The notes beneath the pieces were generated by a model. It was not told where the DNA came from, searched no databases, and saw only the letters and a program-made list of their open reading frames with translations. DNA of 64,000 nt. Origin: Sphingobium sp. B2D3C (GTDB lineage: Bacteria; Pseudomonadota; Alphaproteobacteria; Sphingomonadales; Sphingomonadaceae). This document shows positions 47,116 to 55,968 of the stretch, one piece after another (within the stretch, counting starts at the first letter, position 1; every line of letters begins with the position of its first letter). Both the position numbers and the translations under genes were made by a program. The stretch is taken from NCBI RefSeq assembly GCF_025961835.1, contig NZ_JAOQOK010000001.1, positions 434,001-498,000 on the forward strand. The letters run 5' to 3'.

Positions 47116-47151
47116 TATGGGCCGGAGACGCCATGCGCTCCGGCCCATATG
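47116..47151 (-). terminator. Probable terminator of nrdA
   Basis: A perfect 13-bp stem (ATATGGGCCGGAG / CTCCGGCCCATAT) with a ten-base loop lies 80 nt beyond the nrdA stop; on the minus strand it is followed by CTTTGG, a short T run only. Confidence 0.55.
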
Positions 47152-47230
47152 GGATCGATTGAGTGGACGATGCCCGCTCCTTACTGGCAGGCGAGAGTGC
47201 CGAGCCGGAACGTGCCGATGATCCGGGGGA

Positions 47231-49162
47231 TCATTGGCAGGCGAGGCACTCGTCATAATCGGTGGACTCGCCCAGCTCGATCTTCTTGAGCTCGGCTGTG
47301 TTGTCCGCCTCGACGCCGCCTGCGAAGCCGGCGCGCTGGATGGACTTGGAGCGCAGATAATAGAGCGACTTCACGCCCAGCTCCCAGGCGCGGAAGTGGA
47401 GCATCAGCAGATCCCACTTCTCCACGTCGGCCGGGATGAACAGGTTCAAGGACTGCGCCTGATCGATGAACGGCGCGCGGTCGGCGGCCAGCTCGAGCAG
47501 CCAGCGCTGGTCGATCTCGAAGCTGGTCTTGAACGTGTCCTTCTCTTCCTGGGTCAGGAAGTCGAGATGCTGCACGCTGCCGCCCTTCTCGAGGATCGAG
47601 TTCCACACATTGGTCGAATCCTTGGACTTCGCCGCGAGGATCTTCTCGAGATAGGGGTTCTTGACGATGAAGCTGCCCGAGAGCGTCTTGTGCGTGTAGA
47701 TATTCGCCGGGATCGGCTCGATGCACGCCGAGGTGCCGCCGCAGATGATGCTGATCGACGCGGTGGGGGCGATCGCCATCTTGCAGGAGAAGCGCTCCAT
47801 CACGCCCTGATCGGCCGCGTCGGGGCAGGGGCCGCGCTCTTGCGCCAGCACCATCGAGGCCTCGTTTGCCTTGGCGTTGATATGCTTGAAGATGCGCAGG
47901 TTCCAGCTCTTGGCCATGGCGCCTTCGAACGAGATGCCGCGCGCCTGCAGGAAGCTGTGGAAGCCCATGACGCCGAGGCCAACGGACCGCTCGCGGCCGG
48001 CGGAATATTTGGCGCGGGCCATCTCGTCCGGTGCGCGGTCGATATAATCCTGCAGCACATTGTCGAGGAAGCGCATGACGTCCTCGATGAACATCTTGTC
48101 GCCGTTCCACTCATCCCAGGTTTCCAGGTTGAGCGACGAAAGGCAGCACACGGCGGTGCGATCCTCGCCGAACTGGTCCTTGCCGGTCGGCAGGGTGATT
48201 TCCGAGCAGAGGTTGGAGGTGGAGACCTTCAGGCCCACGTCGCGATGATGCTTGGGCATCATCCGGTTCACCGTGTCCGAGAAGACGATATAGGGCTCGC
48301 CGGTCGCCAGCCGCGTCTCGACCAGCTTCTGGAAGAGCGAGCGGGCGTCGACGGTGGCGCGCACGCTGCCGTCCTTGGGGCTCCGTAGCTGGAACTCGGC
48401 GCCCTCGCGCACCGCTTCCATGAACTCATCGGTGATAAGCACGCCATGATGCAGGTTGAGCGCCTTGCGGTTGAAGTCGCCCGATGGCTTGCGAATTTCG
48501 AGGAACTCCTCGATCTCCGGGTGCGAGACGTCCAGATAGCAGGCCGCCGAGCCGCGCCGCAGCGAGCCCTGGCTGATCGCGAGGGTGAGCGAATCCATCA
48601 CGCGGACGAAGGGAATGATGCCGCTGGTCTTGCCGTTCAGGCCGACCGGCTCGCCGATGCCGCGCACGCTGCCCCAATAGGTGCCGATGCCGCCACCGCG
48701 CGAGGCGAGCCAGACATTCTCGTTCCAGGTGTTGACGATGCCTTCCAGGCTGTCATCCACGCTGTTGAGATAGCAGGAGATGGGCAGGCCGCGCCCGGTG
48801 CCGCCATTGGAGAGCACGGGCGTCGCGGGCATGAACCACAGCTTGGAGATATAATCGTAGATGCGCTGGGCGTGCGCCTCATCGTCGGCATAAGCCGCCG
48901 CGACGCGCGCGAACAGATCCTGATAGGATTCGCCGGGCAGCAGATAGCGATCCTTGAGCGTCTCCTTGCCGAACTCCGTCAGCAGGGCATCGCGCGTGGA
49001 ATCGGTCACCACATCGAAGCGGCGGGCGTCGATGGTGTTCGATGCTGCCGCCTTCTTGGGCGCCTTTTCAGGCGCATCGCCTGTCCGCACAGTCTCCATG
49101 ATGCCCTCGCTGGCCAGCGTTGCTTCTGCCAAACCTTCCGCCTGCAAATCCCGAAACTCCAT
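47231..49162 (-). CDS. nrdA: Ribonucleoside-diphosphate reductase, alpha subunit
   Basis: This 643-residue catalytic subunit reduces ribonucleotides to deoxyribonucleotides. It has the class I alpha-barrel signatures: PATPVLSNGGTGRGLPISCYL (first redox cysteine), NLCSEITLPT (thiyl cysteine region), the loop CCLSSLNLETW, FSCKMAIAPTASISIICGGTS and the C-terminal tail DYDECLACQ with the cysteine pair that re-reduces the site. There is no N-terminal ATP cone, so allosteric activity control is absent or differs. The beta subunit gene is not adjacent. Two NrdR-like boxes lie upstream. Confidence 0.96.
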   Translation of the reverse strand: MEFRDLQAEGLAEATLASEGIMETVRTGDAPEKAPKKAAASNTIDARRFDVVTDSTRDALLTEFGKETLKDRYLLPGESYQDLFARVAAAYADDEAHAQRIYDYISKLWFMPATPVLSNGGTGRGLPISCYLNSVDDSLEGIVNTWNENVWLASRGGGIGTYWGSVRGIGEPVGLNGKTSGIIPFVRVMDSLTLAISQGSLRRGSAACYLDVSHPEIEEFLEIRKPSGDFNRKALNLHHGVLITDEFMEAVREGAEFQLRSPKDGSVRATVDARSLFQKLVETRLATGEPYIVFSDTVNRMMPKHHRDVGLKVSTSNLCSEITLPTGKDQFGEDRTAVCCLSSLNLETWDEWNGDKMFIEDVMRFLDNVLQDYIDRAPDEMARAKYSAGRERSVGLGVMGFHSFLQARGISFEGAMAKSWNLRIFKHINAKANEASMVLAQERGPCPDAADQGVMERFSCKMAIAPTASISIICGGTSACIEPIPANIYTHKTLSGSFIVKNPYLEKILAAKSKDSTNVWNSILEKGGSVQHLDFLTQEEKDTFKTSFEIDQRWLLELAADRAPFIDQAQSLNLFIPADVEKWDLLMLHFRAWELGVKSLYYLRSKSIQRAGFAGGVEADNTAELKKIELGESTDYDECLACQ

Positions 49163-49291
49163 GATTCAACCCCCAATGTTCTTGCTTCGTTCGGTTTCGT
49201 CAAGCCTTGGCCGGAGAGACCTCAAATTCGGATGTCGGCGGGACCTTCCGCCGGATTACACGCCTTGGCGCGCTATCCAGAACATCACGAA

Positions 49292-49307
49292 GCACAATCT
49301 ATAGCGT
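49292..49307 (-). promoter_or_regulatory. NrdR-like box 1, upstream of nrdA
   Basis: GCACAATCTATAGCGT matches 13 of 16 positions of the NrdR consensus ACACAATATATAGTGT. On the minus strand TATAGA inside it could be the nrdA -10. Confidence 0.7.
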
Positions 49308-49323
49308 AGCCCCCGGACCCCTA

Positions 49324-49339
49324 ACACTATTGATAGTGC
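49324..49339 (-). promoter_or_regulatory. NrdR-like box 2, upstream of nrdA
   Basis: ACACTATTGATAGTGC contains the perfect palindrome CACTAT-TG-ATAGTG and matches 13 of 16 consensus positions. It starts 32 bp from box 1, three helical turns, the usual spacing of paired NrdR boxes. Confidence 0.72.
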
Positions 49340-49384
49340 CACAGATGATTGCGGATGCAAGGTATAATGGTGATCGCGGCGGCG

Positions 49385-49402
49385 CATTTCATCGATGAAA
49401 TG
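49385..49402. promoter_or_regulatory. Perfect 18-bp palindrome, possible operator
   Basis: CATTTCATCGATGAAATG is a perfect palindrome without a spacer, 18 nt after a TATAAT at 49362-49367. It lies 230 nt before the helix-hairpin-helix gene and 220 nt upstream of nrdA. The binding protein is unknown. The rest of this gap (49403-49633) shows no gene. Confidence 0.45.
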
Positions 49403-49633
49403 ACTCGGTTGGGCGACGTCGGCTTATGTTGCAGTGCAGCGACGCGCGGTCCTGCGCGGGCTCGCCGGAAAGCAAGCGCAGAAAGCGGGCCGGAAAAATA
49501 AAGATGTGGAAAAGGCCGGCCACCGCGACGCGCCTGGCGATGCGCACCGAAACGCGTGCCGTCGTGATGCTGGCAAATCCACCGAGGCCGCCTTATGGAT
49601 CGGTCGAAGAGTCAGGCATAGAGGATTGTCGGC

Positions 49634-50185
49634 ATGTCCCAAGGCATCATCATGATCATCGGCGCAGTCGCGCTCATCATTCTGCTGGTGTGGGTTTTCC
49701 GGTCACGATTCGGAGCGGCGGACCATATCGACACCTCGGCCACCGCCGTGGGCGCGGTGACGGAAGCGGCACGCAACATCGCCGAAGAGGTCGCGCATAA
49801 GTTCGAGGGCAAGTCGGAGCCGCAGACGGCCGCAGCCGCGACGACACCGATCCCGGATGACTCCCTCGCAGCCCCGGCCCCGGCGGCGACAACGCCCAAC
49901 GCCATCGGCATTCCTGCCGCCGTGGGCGCACCGGACAATCTGCGCCTGCTCAAGGGCGTCGGCCCAAAGCTGGCTACGCTGCTGACGGAGCTCGGGATTA
50001 CCCGCTTCGACCAGATCGCCGCCTGGAACGCGGCGGACATTGCAACGGTCGATGCCAATCTGGGCACCTTCAAGGGCCGCATCGTGCGCGACAATTGGGT
50101 GGAGCAGGCCGGCTTCCTGGCGCGCGGCGACACTGCCGGCTTCGAGGCGCGGTTCGGCAAGCTGGACGGCCCCGGCAACAGTTGA
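49634..50185 (+). CDS. Membrane-anchored helix-hairpin-helix protein
   Basis: This 183-residue protein has one N-terminal helix (GIIMIIGAVALIILLVWVF), an alanine/proline/threonine-rich linker, and a C-terminal domain DNLRLLKGVGPKLATLLTELGITRFDQIAAWNAADIATVDA. That domain resembles the helix-hairpin-helix tail (DUF4332-like) often fused to NuoE-type proteins and ribosomal L21 in alphaproteobacteria. Nucleic-acid or protein binding at the membrane is possible; the function is unknown. Start ATG is preceded by GAGGATTGTCGGC. Confidence 0.8.
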   Translation: MSQGIIMIIGAVALIILLVWVFRSRFGAADHIDTSATAVGAVTEAARNIAEEVAHKFEGKSEPQTAAAATTPIPDDSLAAPAPAATTPNAIGIPAAVGAPDNLRLLKGVGPKLATLLTELGITRFDQIAAWNAADIATVDANLGTFKGRIVRDNWVEQAGFLARGDTAGFEARFGKLDGPGNS

Positions 50186-50198
50186 ACGGACCCCCATT

Positions 50199-51440
50199 CT
50201 GACCGATCATCCTTCCAAGGCGGCGCCCGGCGTCGCGGCGCCCGGCGCGTCTGCACCGTCGCATCTTCGGCTCGGCCATGTCCTGCTGCTGGCCGCGCTG
50301 ACGGCGACCTTGCCGGCCGCCATCGAAGGCGTGTCGCCCGCCTTGCCGGCCATTGCGAGCGGCCTTGGGGCAGACCCCACTCATATGCCGACGGCGATGA
50401 GCGCGTTCGTGATCAGCTTCGCTATCGCGCAGCTGCTGGGCGGCATGTGCGCGGATGCGCTGGGCCGCCGGCCGGTTGTTATCGGCGGGTTGCTGCTATT
50501 TACGCTGGCGGGCCTGTTGGGTGCATTTGCGGAGAGCTTCCCGATGCTGCTCGCGGCTCGTGCGCTGCAGGGCGTCGGCGCAGCCGCAGCGGTGCTGCTG
50601 GCCCGCACGATGGTCCGCGATCAGCTTGGCCGGGAGGAGGCCGCACGCGCTCTGGCGCTGATCGGCATCATCATGGGGTTCACCCCGGCGCTGGCGCCAC
50701 TCATCAGCGGCGTTCTGGTGGCGACAGGCGGCTGGCGTGCGCCCCTGGTGGCACTGGCCGTGATGGGCGGCGTGCTAGTCATCGTGACGACCCTGCGCTT
50801 GCCGGAAACGCTGGCGCGCGAAGAGCGGCTCCCCTTTGATCTGCGCGCCTTGTTCCGCACCCTCTCAGGCCTTGCCCGGTCGCGCGCGTTGATGGCCTAC
50901 ATCATCGCGAACGCCTTTGCTTACAGCGGCATCCTGCTGTTTTCTTCCGCCGCGCCGCAAGTCATCATCGACTATCTCGGCGTCTCGGCCGCCGGCTATG
51001 CGGCAATGCTCTCGCTGGCGACGGCCGGGTTCATCGCCGGCAATTTCCTATCCTATCGTCTCGTCCGTCGCCTGGGCGTGGATGGCACCTTGCGGGTCGG
51101 CGTGCTGTTTCAGGCGGCCGGGCCGCTGCTCATGCTGCTCGCCGTCTCTGCCTGGCCGCACATATGGGTCGCGCTGGTGATCCCGCAGATGCTCTACACC
51201 ATGGGTTGGGGCATCGTGCAGCCGCAGACGCAGGCGGGCGCCTTGTCCACCCATCCGCACAGCATCGGTCAGGCCTCGGCCTTGCTGGGCTTCGTCCAAC
51301 TGGCGCTGGCCGGCCTGATCGTGGCGATTTTCTCGCGCGTGACGGCGGGAGAGCCGGCTTCGCTCGCTCTGGCCCTGATGGTTTGCGGCGGCATGGCGAC
51401 GGCCTGCGCCTGGCATCTGGTGCCGCGCCAACGCGCCTGA
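50199..51440 (+). CDS. Bcr/CflA-type MFS drug transporter, start uncertain
   Basis: This roughly 413-residue 12-helix transporter shows LLLAALTATLPAAIEGVSPALPAIASGLG, MPTAMSAFVISFAIAQLLGGMCADALGRRPVVIGG (motif A) and ALQGVGAAAAVLLARTMVRDQ, the Bcr/CflA pattern of multidrug export. There is no in-frame ATG, GTG or TTG between 50040 and the first helix. A CTG at 50199, 13 nt after the previous stop, gives MTDHPSKAAPG and is proposed; ATG 50040 would overlap the upstream gene by 146 nt and ATG 50386 would lose the first helix. Confidence 0.85.
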   Translation: MTDHPSKAAPGVAAPGASAPSHLRLGHVLLLAALTATLPAAIEGVSPALPAIASGLGADPTHMPTAMSAFVISFAIAQLLGGMCADALGRRPVVIGGLLLFTLAGLLGAFAESFPMLLAARALQGVGAAAAVLLARTMVRDQLGREEAARALALIGIIMGFTPALAPLISGVLVATGGWRAPLVALAVMGGVLVIVTTLRLPETLAREERLPFDLRALFRTLSGLARSRALMAYIIANAFAYSGILLFSSAAPQVIIDYLGVSAAGYAAMLSLATAGFIAGNFLSYRLVRRLGVDGTLRVGVLFQAAGPLLMLLAVSAWPHIWVALVIPQMLYTMGWGIVQPQTQAGALSTHPHSIGQASALLGFVQLALAGLIVAIFSRVTAGEPASLALALMVCGGMATACAWHLVPRQRA

Positions 51441-51444
51441 GCCG

Positions 51445-52857
51445 TCAGGCTGCGATGGTGAGCGGCGCAGCCAGCGGCGGCTGGTAGATCAGTTCGATGA
51501 CGCCCCAATGCTGGCCCGTAATGGAGAGCGGCGCCACCACCTGTTTGAACAGCCCGCTTCTGCCCTGCGCCAGCGGGCGGCGACTGGTCCGCACGGTGAA
51601 CGGCCGGGTCGTCCGTGCCAGTGCGCGCATGTGGGGCGCATTGAGCATCTGCCCCTGCTGGCCCTGATCGCTCGCTGGCTCCAAGGCTGCGGAGAGTTGC
51701 TCCGCCCCCTGCACGGGGAGAGCGAGCGTGCAAAAGGCGTTGCGATCGAGGCAGTTGAACCCAACCAGACCCGGCAACTGCCGCGCACCCTCCCGCCAGC
51801 CTACCGCGATCCGCTCGATCAGGGGCTGGGCAGGATGGCTGAACAGCGTCGGATTGCTGCCCGCCAGTGGCTCATAATCCTCCGTGAAGATCTGATCGGC
51901 CGTGATCTCGCCGGCTGCGATGGCCTCCTCGACGGCAGAGGCCATGGCCGCCGCCGCTTCGGACGCAAAGCGGATATAAGGCGAATCCGGGATGTCGACG
52001 CCGCTTTCGGCCAGATACTGGAGCAGCTGGTTGGTGTCCTCGCTCACGTCGATGACGCGCGTAGATAGCCGCTGGAGGCCGATGGCATTGTCGATGGAGG
52101 CATCGGCAAGGTCGGAGAGGCCGGTGCGGATTTCGCCGACCGAGCCGAGGATAGCGTGGATGTTGGCCGACACCGCCTCGCTATTGCCGGAGAGGCCGAG
52201 GATGAGATCCCGCAACCGCGCGACCAGCGCGGCGATCTCGCCCGAGGCGGCGTGGGCGCCATTGGCCTTTTCCGCGCCTTGAGCGATTCGATCGAGCATG
52301 GTCTGCGCTTCGCTGCGCAATTCGCGGATCGATCCTTCGATCTGCTGCGTGGCGAGGGCCGTCTCCTGCGCCAGCTTCTTCACTTCCGCCGCCACCACCG
52401 CGAAACCCCGTCCGGCGTCGCCGGCGCGGGCGGCCTCGATTGCGGCGTTGAGCGCCAGCAAATTAGTCTGGCCGGCAATGCCGCTGATCACCTTGCTGGT
52501 GTCGCTCACGCTGGCAAGGGCGAGATTGAACCCATCCAGCCGCTCGTGAATGCGGGAGACCTGATCGATCAGATCCAGCACATTCTGCGAGGCTGAGGCA
52601 AGCTGCGTGCTCGAATCATCGACCACCTTGCGCGCGGTGCTGGCCTGCGCGCGGGCCTGATCGGCATTGGCGCCTACGTCATCGCCCATCTGGCCGAGCG
52701 CGATCGCGGCATCTTCGAGCGTTTCGAGCATGGACGCCTGATCGGTCACGCGGTCGGCCAGCTCGGCAATGTCCACCTGCAGGTCGAGCGTGCGCAAGCC
52801 GAGCGCGCCGGTATGCTCGGCGACATGCAAGATCGTCGTTTCCAGCCGGTTCGTCAT
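51445..52857 (-). CDS. Soluble methyl-accepting chemotaxis-type protein
   Basis: This 470-residue protein has no membrane segment. A long coiled coil leads to the highly conserved signalling tip [43 protein letters not shown] (seen at about 120-170), so it belongs to the MCP signalling family. The C-terminal 170 residues ([56 protein letters not shown]) look like a sensory domain of the type that reports cytosolic redox or ligand state. No chemotaxis genes are close. The start at 52857 avoids an unsupported N-terminal extension. Confidence 0.85.
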   Translation of the reverse strand: MTNRLETTILHVAEHTGALGLRTLDLQVDIAELADRVTDQASMLETLEDAAIALGQMGDDVGANADQARAQASTARKVVDDSSTQLASASQNVLDLIDQVSRIHERLDGFNLALASVSDTSKVISGIAGQTNLLALNAAIEAARAGDAGRGFAVVAAEVKKLAQETALATQQIEGSIRELRSEAQTMLDRIAQGAEKANGAHAASGEIAALVARLRDLILGLSGNSEAVSANIHAILGSVGEIRTGLSDLADASIDNAIGLQRLSTRVIDVSEDTNQLLQYLAESGVDIPDSPYIRFASEAAAAMASAVEEAIAAGEITADQIFTEDYEPLAGSNPTLFSHPAQPLIERIAVGWREGARQLPGLVGFNCLDRNAFCTLALPVQGAEQLSAALEPASDQGQQGQMLNAPHMRALARTTRPFTVRTSRRPLAQGRSGLFKQVVAPLSITGQHWGVIELIYQPPLAAPLTIAA

Positions 52858-52948
52858 GTTCACGCGCTTTTGTCTCCCGCTCGACGGGCGGTTTAGGAAC
52901 AAGCGGTTAAAATGACGTTGTGCAGTGCGGTATTAGTGGCGCGCCGCC

Positions 52949-53872
52949 TTAACCTCGGGCGCCGAGCAGCGCCAGCACCACCGCGCTCACCACCAGCAGC
53001 AGGCCGATCACTTCGCTCCGGCGCAGGCGCTCGCGCAGATAGAAATGCGCAAAGCTGAGCGTGAAGACGACCTCGCTCTGGCCGACGATCCGCACCAGCG
53101 CCACCGGCGCGGTCGCAAAGCCGGTGAACCAGCAGGCCGAGCCAAGCGCGGACAGAAAGCCGACCTGCCCCGAGACGCGCCATGTCTCGAACACCCTCCG
53201 CACCTGTTCTGGTTCTCGCCACAGCAGGTAGCCGCCCTGCATCACCGTCTGCAGCGCAACGGTGATGACCAGCACCGTCAGTGCGGCCGAAATGGGGTCG
53301 GGCGTGGTTACGTCCATCGTCGCGCGCCGAATGGCAATCGCCGTGAGCGCGAAGAAGAAGCCGGACGCGATGCCGTAGCGCGCGGCGGGCTGGCCGAGCG
53401 CCCGCAGAAAATCGCCCGCGCTCATTCGCTTGCCCCCGGTAGAGAGCAGCATGACGCCCACCACGCCAATGGCGATGCCGATCCAGGCCAGCAGGCTCAG
53501 TGTCTCGCCCAGCAGCAGAATGGAGAGCAGCGCGCCCTGTGCAGCTTCCGTCTTGGAGTAGGCCGTGCCGACGACGAAATTGCGATGATGGAAGGCCATC
53601 AGCAGCAGATTCGTCGCCAGTATCTGCGCCAGTCCACCCAATGCGCTGTAGATGACGGTGGCGCTGGAGAAGGCTGGGAACAGCCCGTCCCTCAGCAGGG
53701 CGTGATATCCCAGCATCAGCGCTGCTGCGAAGGGCAGGCCGTAGAGATAGCGCACCAGCCCGGCGGCATTGACGGACATCATCTGCCCGACGCGCCGCTG
53801 CACGGCCGTCCGCCACGCCTGCAGCAGGCCGGCCAGCAGCGTCGCCGGCAGCCAGATCGGCGAAGAAATCAA
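52949..53872 (-). CDS. EamA/DMT-family transporter
   Basis: This 307-residue protein has ten hydrophobic helices in two repeats, for example SALGGLAQILATNLLLMAF, GALLSILLLGETLSLLAWIGIAIGVVGVMLL and EVIGLLLVVSAVVLALLG, typical of drug/metabolite exporters. The substrate is unknown. The start is TTG at 53872, 25 nt after the fumarase stop on the same strand, so the two are probably cotranscribed. Confidence 0.86.
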   Translation of the reverse strand: MISSPIWLPATLLAGLLQAWRTAVQRRVGQMMSVNAAGLVRYLYGLPFAAALMLGYHALLRDGLFPAFSSATVIYSALGGLAQILATNLLLMAFHHRNFVVGTAYSKTEAAQGALLSILLLGETLSLLAWIGIAIGVVGVMLLSTGGKRMSAGDFLRALGQPAARYGIASGFFFALTAIAIRRATMDVTTPDPISAALTVLVITVALQTVMQGGYLLWREPEQVRRVFETWRVSGQVGFLSALGSACWFTGFATAPVALVRIVGQSEVVFTLSFAHFYLRERLRRSEVIGLLLVVSAVVLALLGARG

Positions 53873-53897
53873 CGCTGCGCTCTATGCCGGGTCAGGT

Positions 53898-55421
53898 TCA
53901 TGCCTTCTCCAGCAGGCCTTCCCGGGCGATCTTCTCCTGCCAGACGAGCGGCGCGAGCTGGTGGACGTTGTTGCCTTCGCTATCCACCGCGACGGTGACC
54001 GGGAAGTCCTGCACCTCGAACTCGTAGATCGCTTCCATGCCCAGATCCTCGAAGCCGACCACCTTGCTACCCTTGATCGCCCGCGCGACGAGATAGGCCG
54101 CGCCGCCGACCGCCATCAGATAAGCGCTCTTGGCGTCCTTGATCGCCTCGGTCGCCGCAGGGCCGCGCTCGGCCTTGCCGACGCAGGCGAGCAGGCCCTG
54201 ATCGAGCATCATCCGCATGAACTTGTCCATGCGGGTCGCGGTCGTCGGGCCAGCCGGGCCGACCACTTCCTCGCCGACCGGATCGACAGGGCCGACATAA
54301 TAGATGACGCGACCCTTGAACTCGACCGGAAGTTGCTCGCCGCGCGCCAGCATGTCCTGAATGCGCTTGTGGGCGGCGTCGCGGCCGGTGAGCATCTTGC
54401 CGTTGAGCAGCAGGCGGTCGCCCTGCTTCCAGCTCTGCACCACCTCGGGCGTGAGCGTGTTCAGGTCGATGCGCTTGGCTTCCGCGCTCGGCTTCCAGTC
54501 CACCTTGGGCCACTCATCGAGCTTGGGCGCTTCCAGATAGGCGGGGCCGGAGCCATCCAGCGAGAAATGCGCGTGGCGGGTCGCGGCGCAATTGGGGATC
54601 ATCGCCACCGGCTTGCCCGCCGCATGGCAGGGCGCGTCGAGGATCTTGACGTCAAGGATCGTGGCAAGCCCGCCCAGACCCTGGGCGCCGATGCCGAGCG
54701 CATTCACCTTGTCGAAAATCTCGATGCGCAGCGCCTCGATATCCGTCTGCGGCCCGCGCGCCTTGAGGCTCGCCATGTCGATCTGCTCCATCAGCGCCTT
54801 CTTGGCGAGGTGGACGCAATGCTCGGCCGTGCCGCCGATGCCGATGCCGAGCATCCCGGGCGGGCACCAGCCGGCGCCCATTTGCGGCAGCATTTCAAGC
54901 ACCCAGTCGACGATATTGTCAGCCGGGTTCATCATCTTGAACTTGGACTTGTTCTCGCTGCCGCCGCCCTTGGCCGCGACATCGACATGGACATGATGGC
55001 CCGGCACCATTTCGACATGTAGCACGCAGGGCGTGTTGTCCTTGGTGTTCCGCCGCGTGAAGGCGGGGTCGGCCAGCACGGATGCGCGCAGCTTGTTCTC
55101 GGGGTTGAGATAAGCGCGGCGCACCCCCTCGTCGACGACCTCCTGCAGCGACTTGCTGGTGTCGTCGAGGCGGCAATCCATGCCCCATTTCACGAACACG
55201 TTGACGATGCCGGTATCCTGGCAGATCGGGCGATGGCCCTCGGCGCACATGCGGCTGTTGGTGAGGATCTGCGCAATGGCGTCCTTGGCGGCCGGGCCTT
55301 GCTCGGCTTCATAGGCGGTGCCCAGCGCGCGGATATAATCCATCGGGTGATAGTAGCTGATGAACTGAAGCGCATCGGCGACGCTTTCGATCAGGTCGGC
55401 GGTCTTGATGGTCACGGTCAT
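53898..55421 (-). CDS. fumA: Class I (iron-sulfur) fumarate hydratase
   Basis: This 507-residue enzyme interconverts fumarate and malate in the TCA cycle with a 4Fe-4S cluster. Recognisable parts are RPICQDTGIVNVFVKWG (first cysteine), AAKGGGSENKSKFKMMNP, GIGIGGTAEHCVHLAKKAL, IPNCAATRHAHFSLDGSGPA and the C-terminal half with GRVIYYVGPVDPVGEEVVGPAGPTTATRMD. This is the fused FumA/FumB form rather than split alpha/beta genes. The EamA transporter follows on the same strand. Confidence 0.95.
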   Translation of the reverse strand: MTVTIKTADLIESVADALQFISYYHPMDYIRALGTAYEAEQGPAAKDAIAQILTNSRMCAEGHRPICQDTGIVNVFVKWGMDCRLDDTSKSLQEVVDEGVRRAYLNPENKLRASVLADPAFTRRNTKDNTPCVLHVEMVPGHHVHVDVAAKGGGSENKSKFKMMNPADNIVDWVLEMLPQMGAGWCPPGMLGIGIGGTAEHCVHLAKKALMEQIDMASLKARGPQTDIEALRIEIFDKVNALGIGAQGLGGLATILDVKILDAPCHAAGKPVAMIPNCAATRHAHFSLDGSGPAYLEAPKLDEWPKVDWKPSAEAKRIDLNTLTPEVVQSWKQGDRLLLNGKMLTGRDAAHKRIQDMLARGEQLPVEFKGRVIYYVGPVDPVGEEVVGPAGPTTATRMDKFMRMMLDQGLLACVGKAERGPAATEAIKDAKSAYLMAVGGAAYLVARAIKGSKVVGFEDLGMEAIYEFEVQDFPVTVAVDSEGNNVHQLAPLVWQEKIAREGLLEKA

Positions 55422-55591
55422 GGCGCGCGTGAGACTCCCGGCAAATGGCAAGGACAGGCGGTTTGGATGCCGCGCGCTATACGCCTTTGCCCTGCGCAGG
55501 CAAGCGCTCGACGCCGTTGCGGTGCGGGCCGATCCGCGCAATAACCGCTCAGCGGCGCGCTCATGACGCCGCGGGCAGGAAGGATGCATCT

Positions 55592-55837
55592 ATGTTCCGG
55601 ATCATCGGCTATATCGTCGTCGGCCTCATCGTTGGCGTCTTCGCGCGCTTCTTCTATCCCGGCGCCGTGAACCTCGGCTGGATCGCCACGATCCTGCTCG
55701 GCATTGGCGGTGGCATCATCGGCGGCTTCGTCGCGGGGCTGATGGATGGCAAAAGCGGCAACTTCCGCCCGGTCGGCTTCATCGGCTCCGTGCTCGGTGG
55801 GATGCTGCTGATCTTCATCGTGCGATCATTGAGCTAG
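55592..55837 (+). CDS. GlsB/YeaQ/YmgE (transglycosylase-associated) small membrane protein
   Basis: This 81-residue protein has three glycine-rich helices: IGYIVVGLIVGVFARFFYPG, WIATILLGIGGGIIGGFVAGL and FIGSVLGGMLLIFIVRSL, the PF04226 pattern. The family is stress-related and has no proven role. CAGGAAGGA precedes ATG 55592. It is divergent from fumA. Confidence 0.92.
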   Translation: MFRIIGYIVVGLIVGVFARFFYPGAVNLGWIATILLGIGGGIIGGFVAGLMDGKSGNFRPVGFIGSVLGGMLLIFIVRSLS

Positions 55838-55863
55838 GCGCGGTCAAGCCTAGGAACCGCCTT

Positions 55864-55940
55864 GTATTCCTGTGAAAACAGGAACCCAGGGCACAACCGT
55901 TGTCCCCCGCCGCCCTGGGCTCCTGCTTCCGCAGGAGCAC
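55864..55940. repeat. Intergenic palindromic repeat, family B (copy 2, diverged)
   Basis: ATTCCTGTGAAAACAGGAACCCAGGGC on the left and GCCCTGGGCTCCTGCTTCCGCAGGAGCA on the right repeat the plan of the element at 21016-21092, including the nested CCTGCG-type stems and a CCAGGG core, with several substitutions. It separates convergent genes. Confidence 0.7.
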
Positions 55941-55968
55941 CGCGTCATCGGTAAGGGGGTAACGCCGA

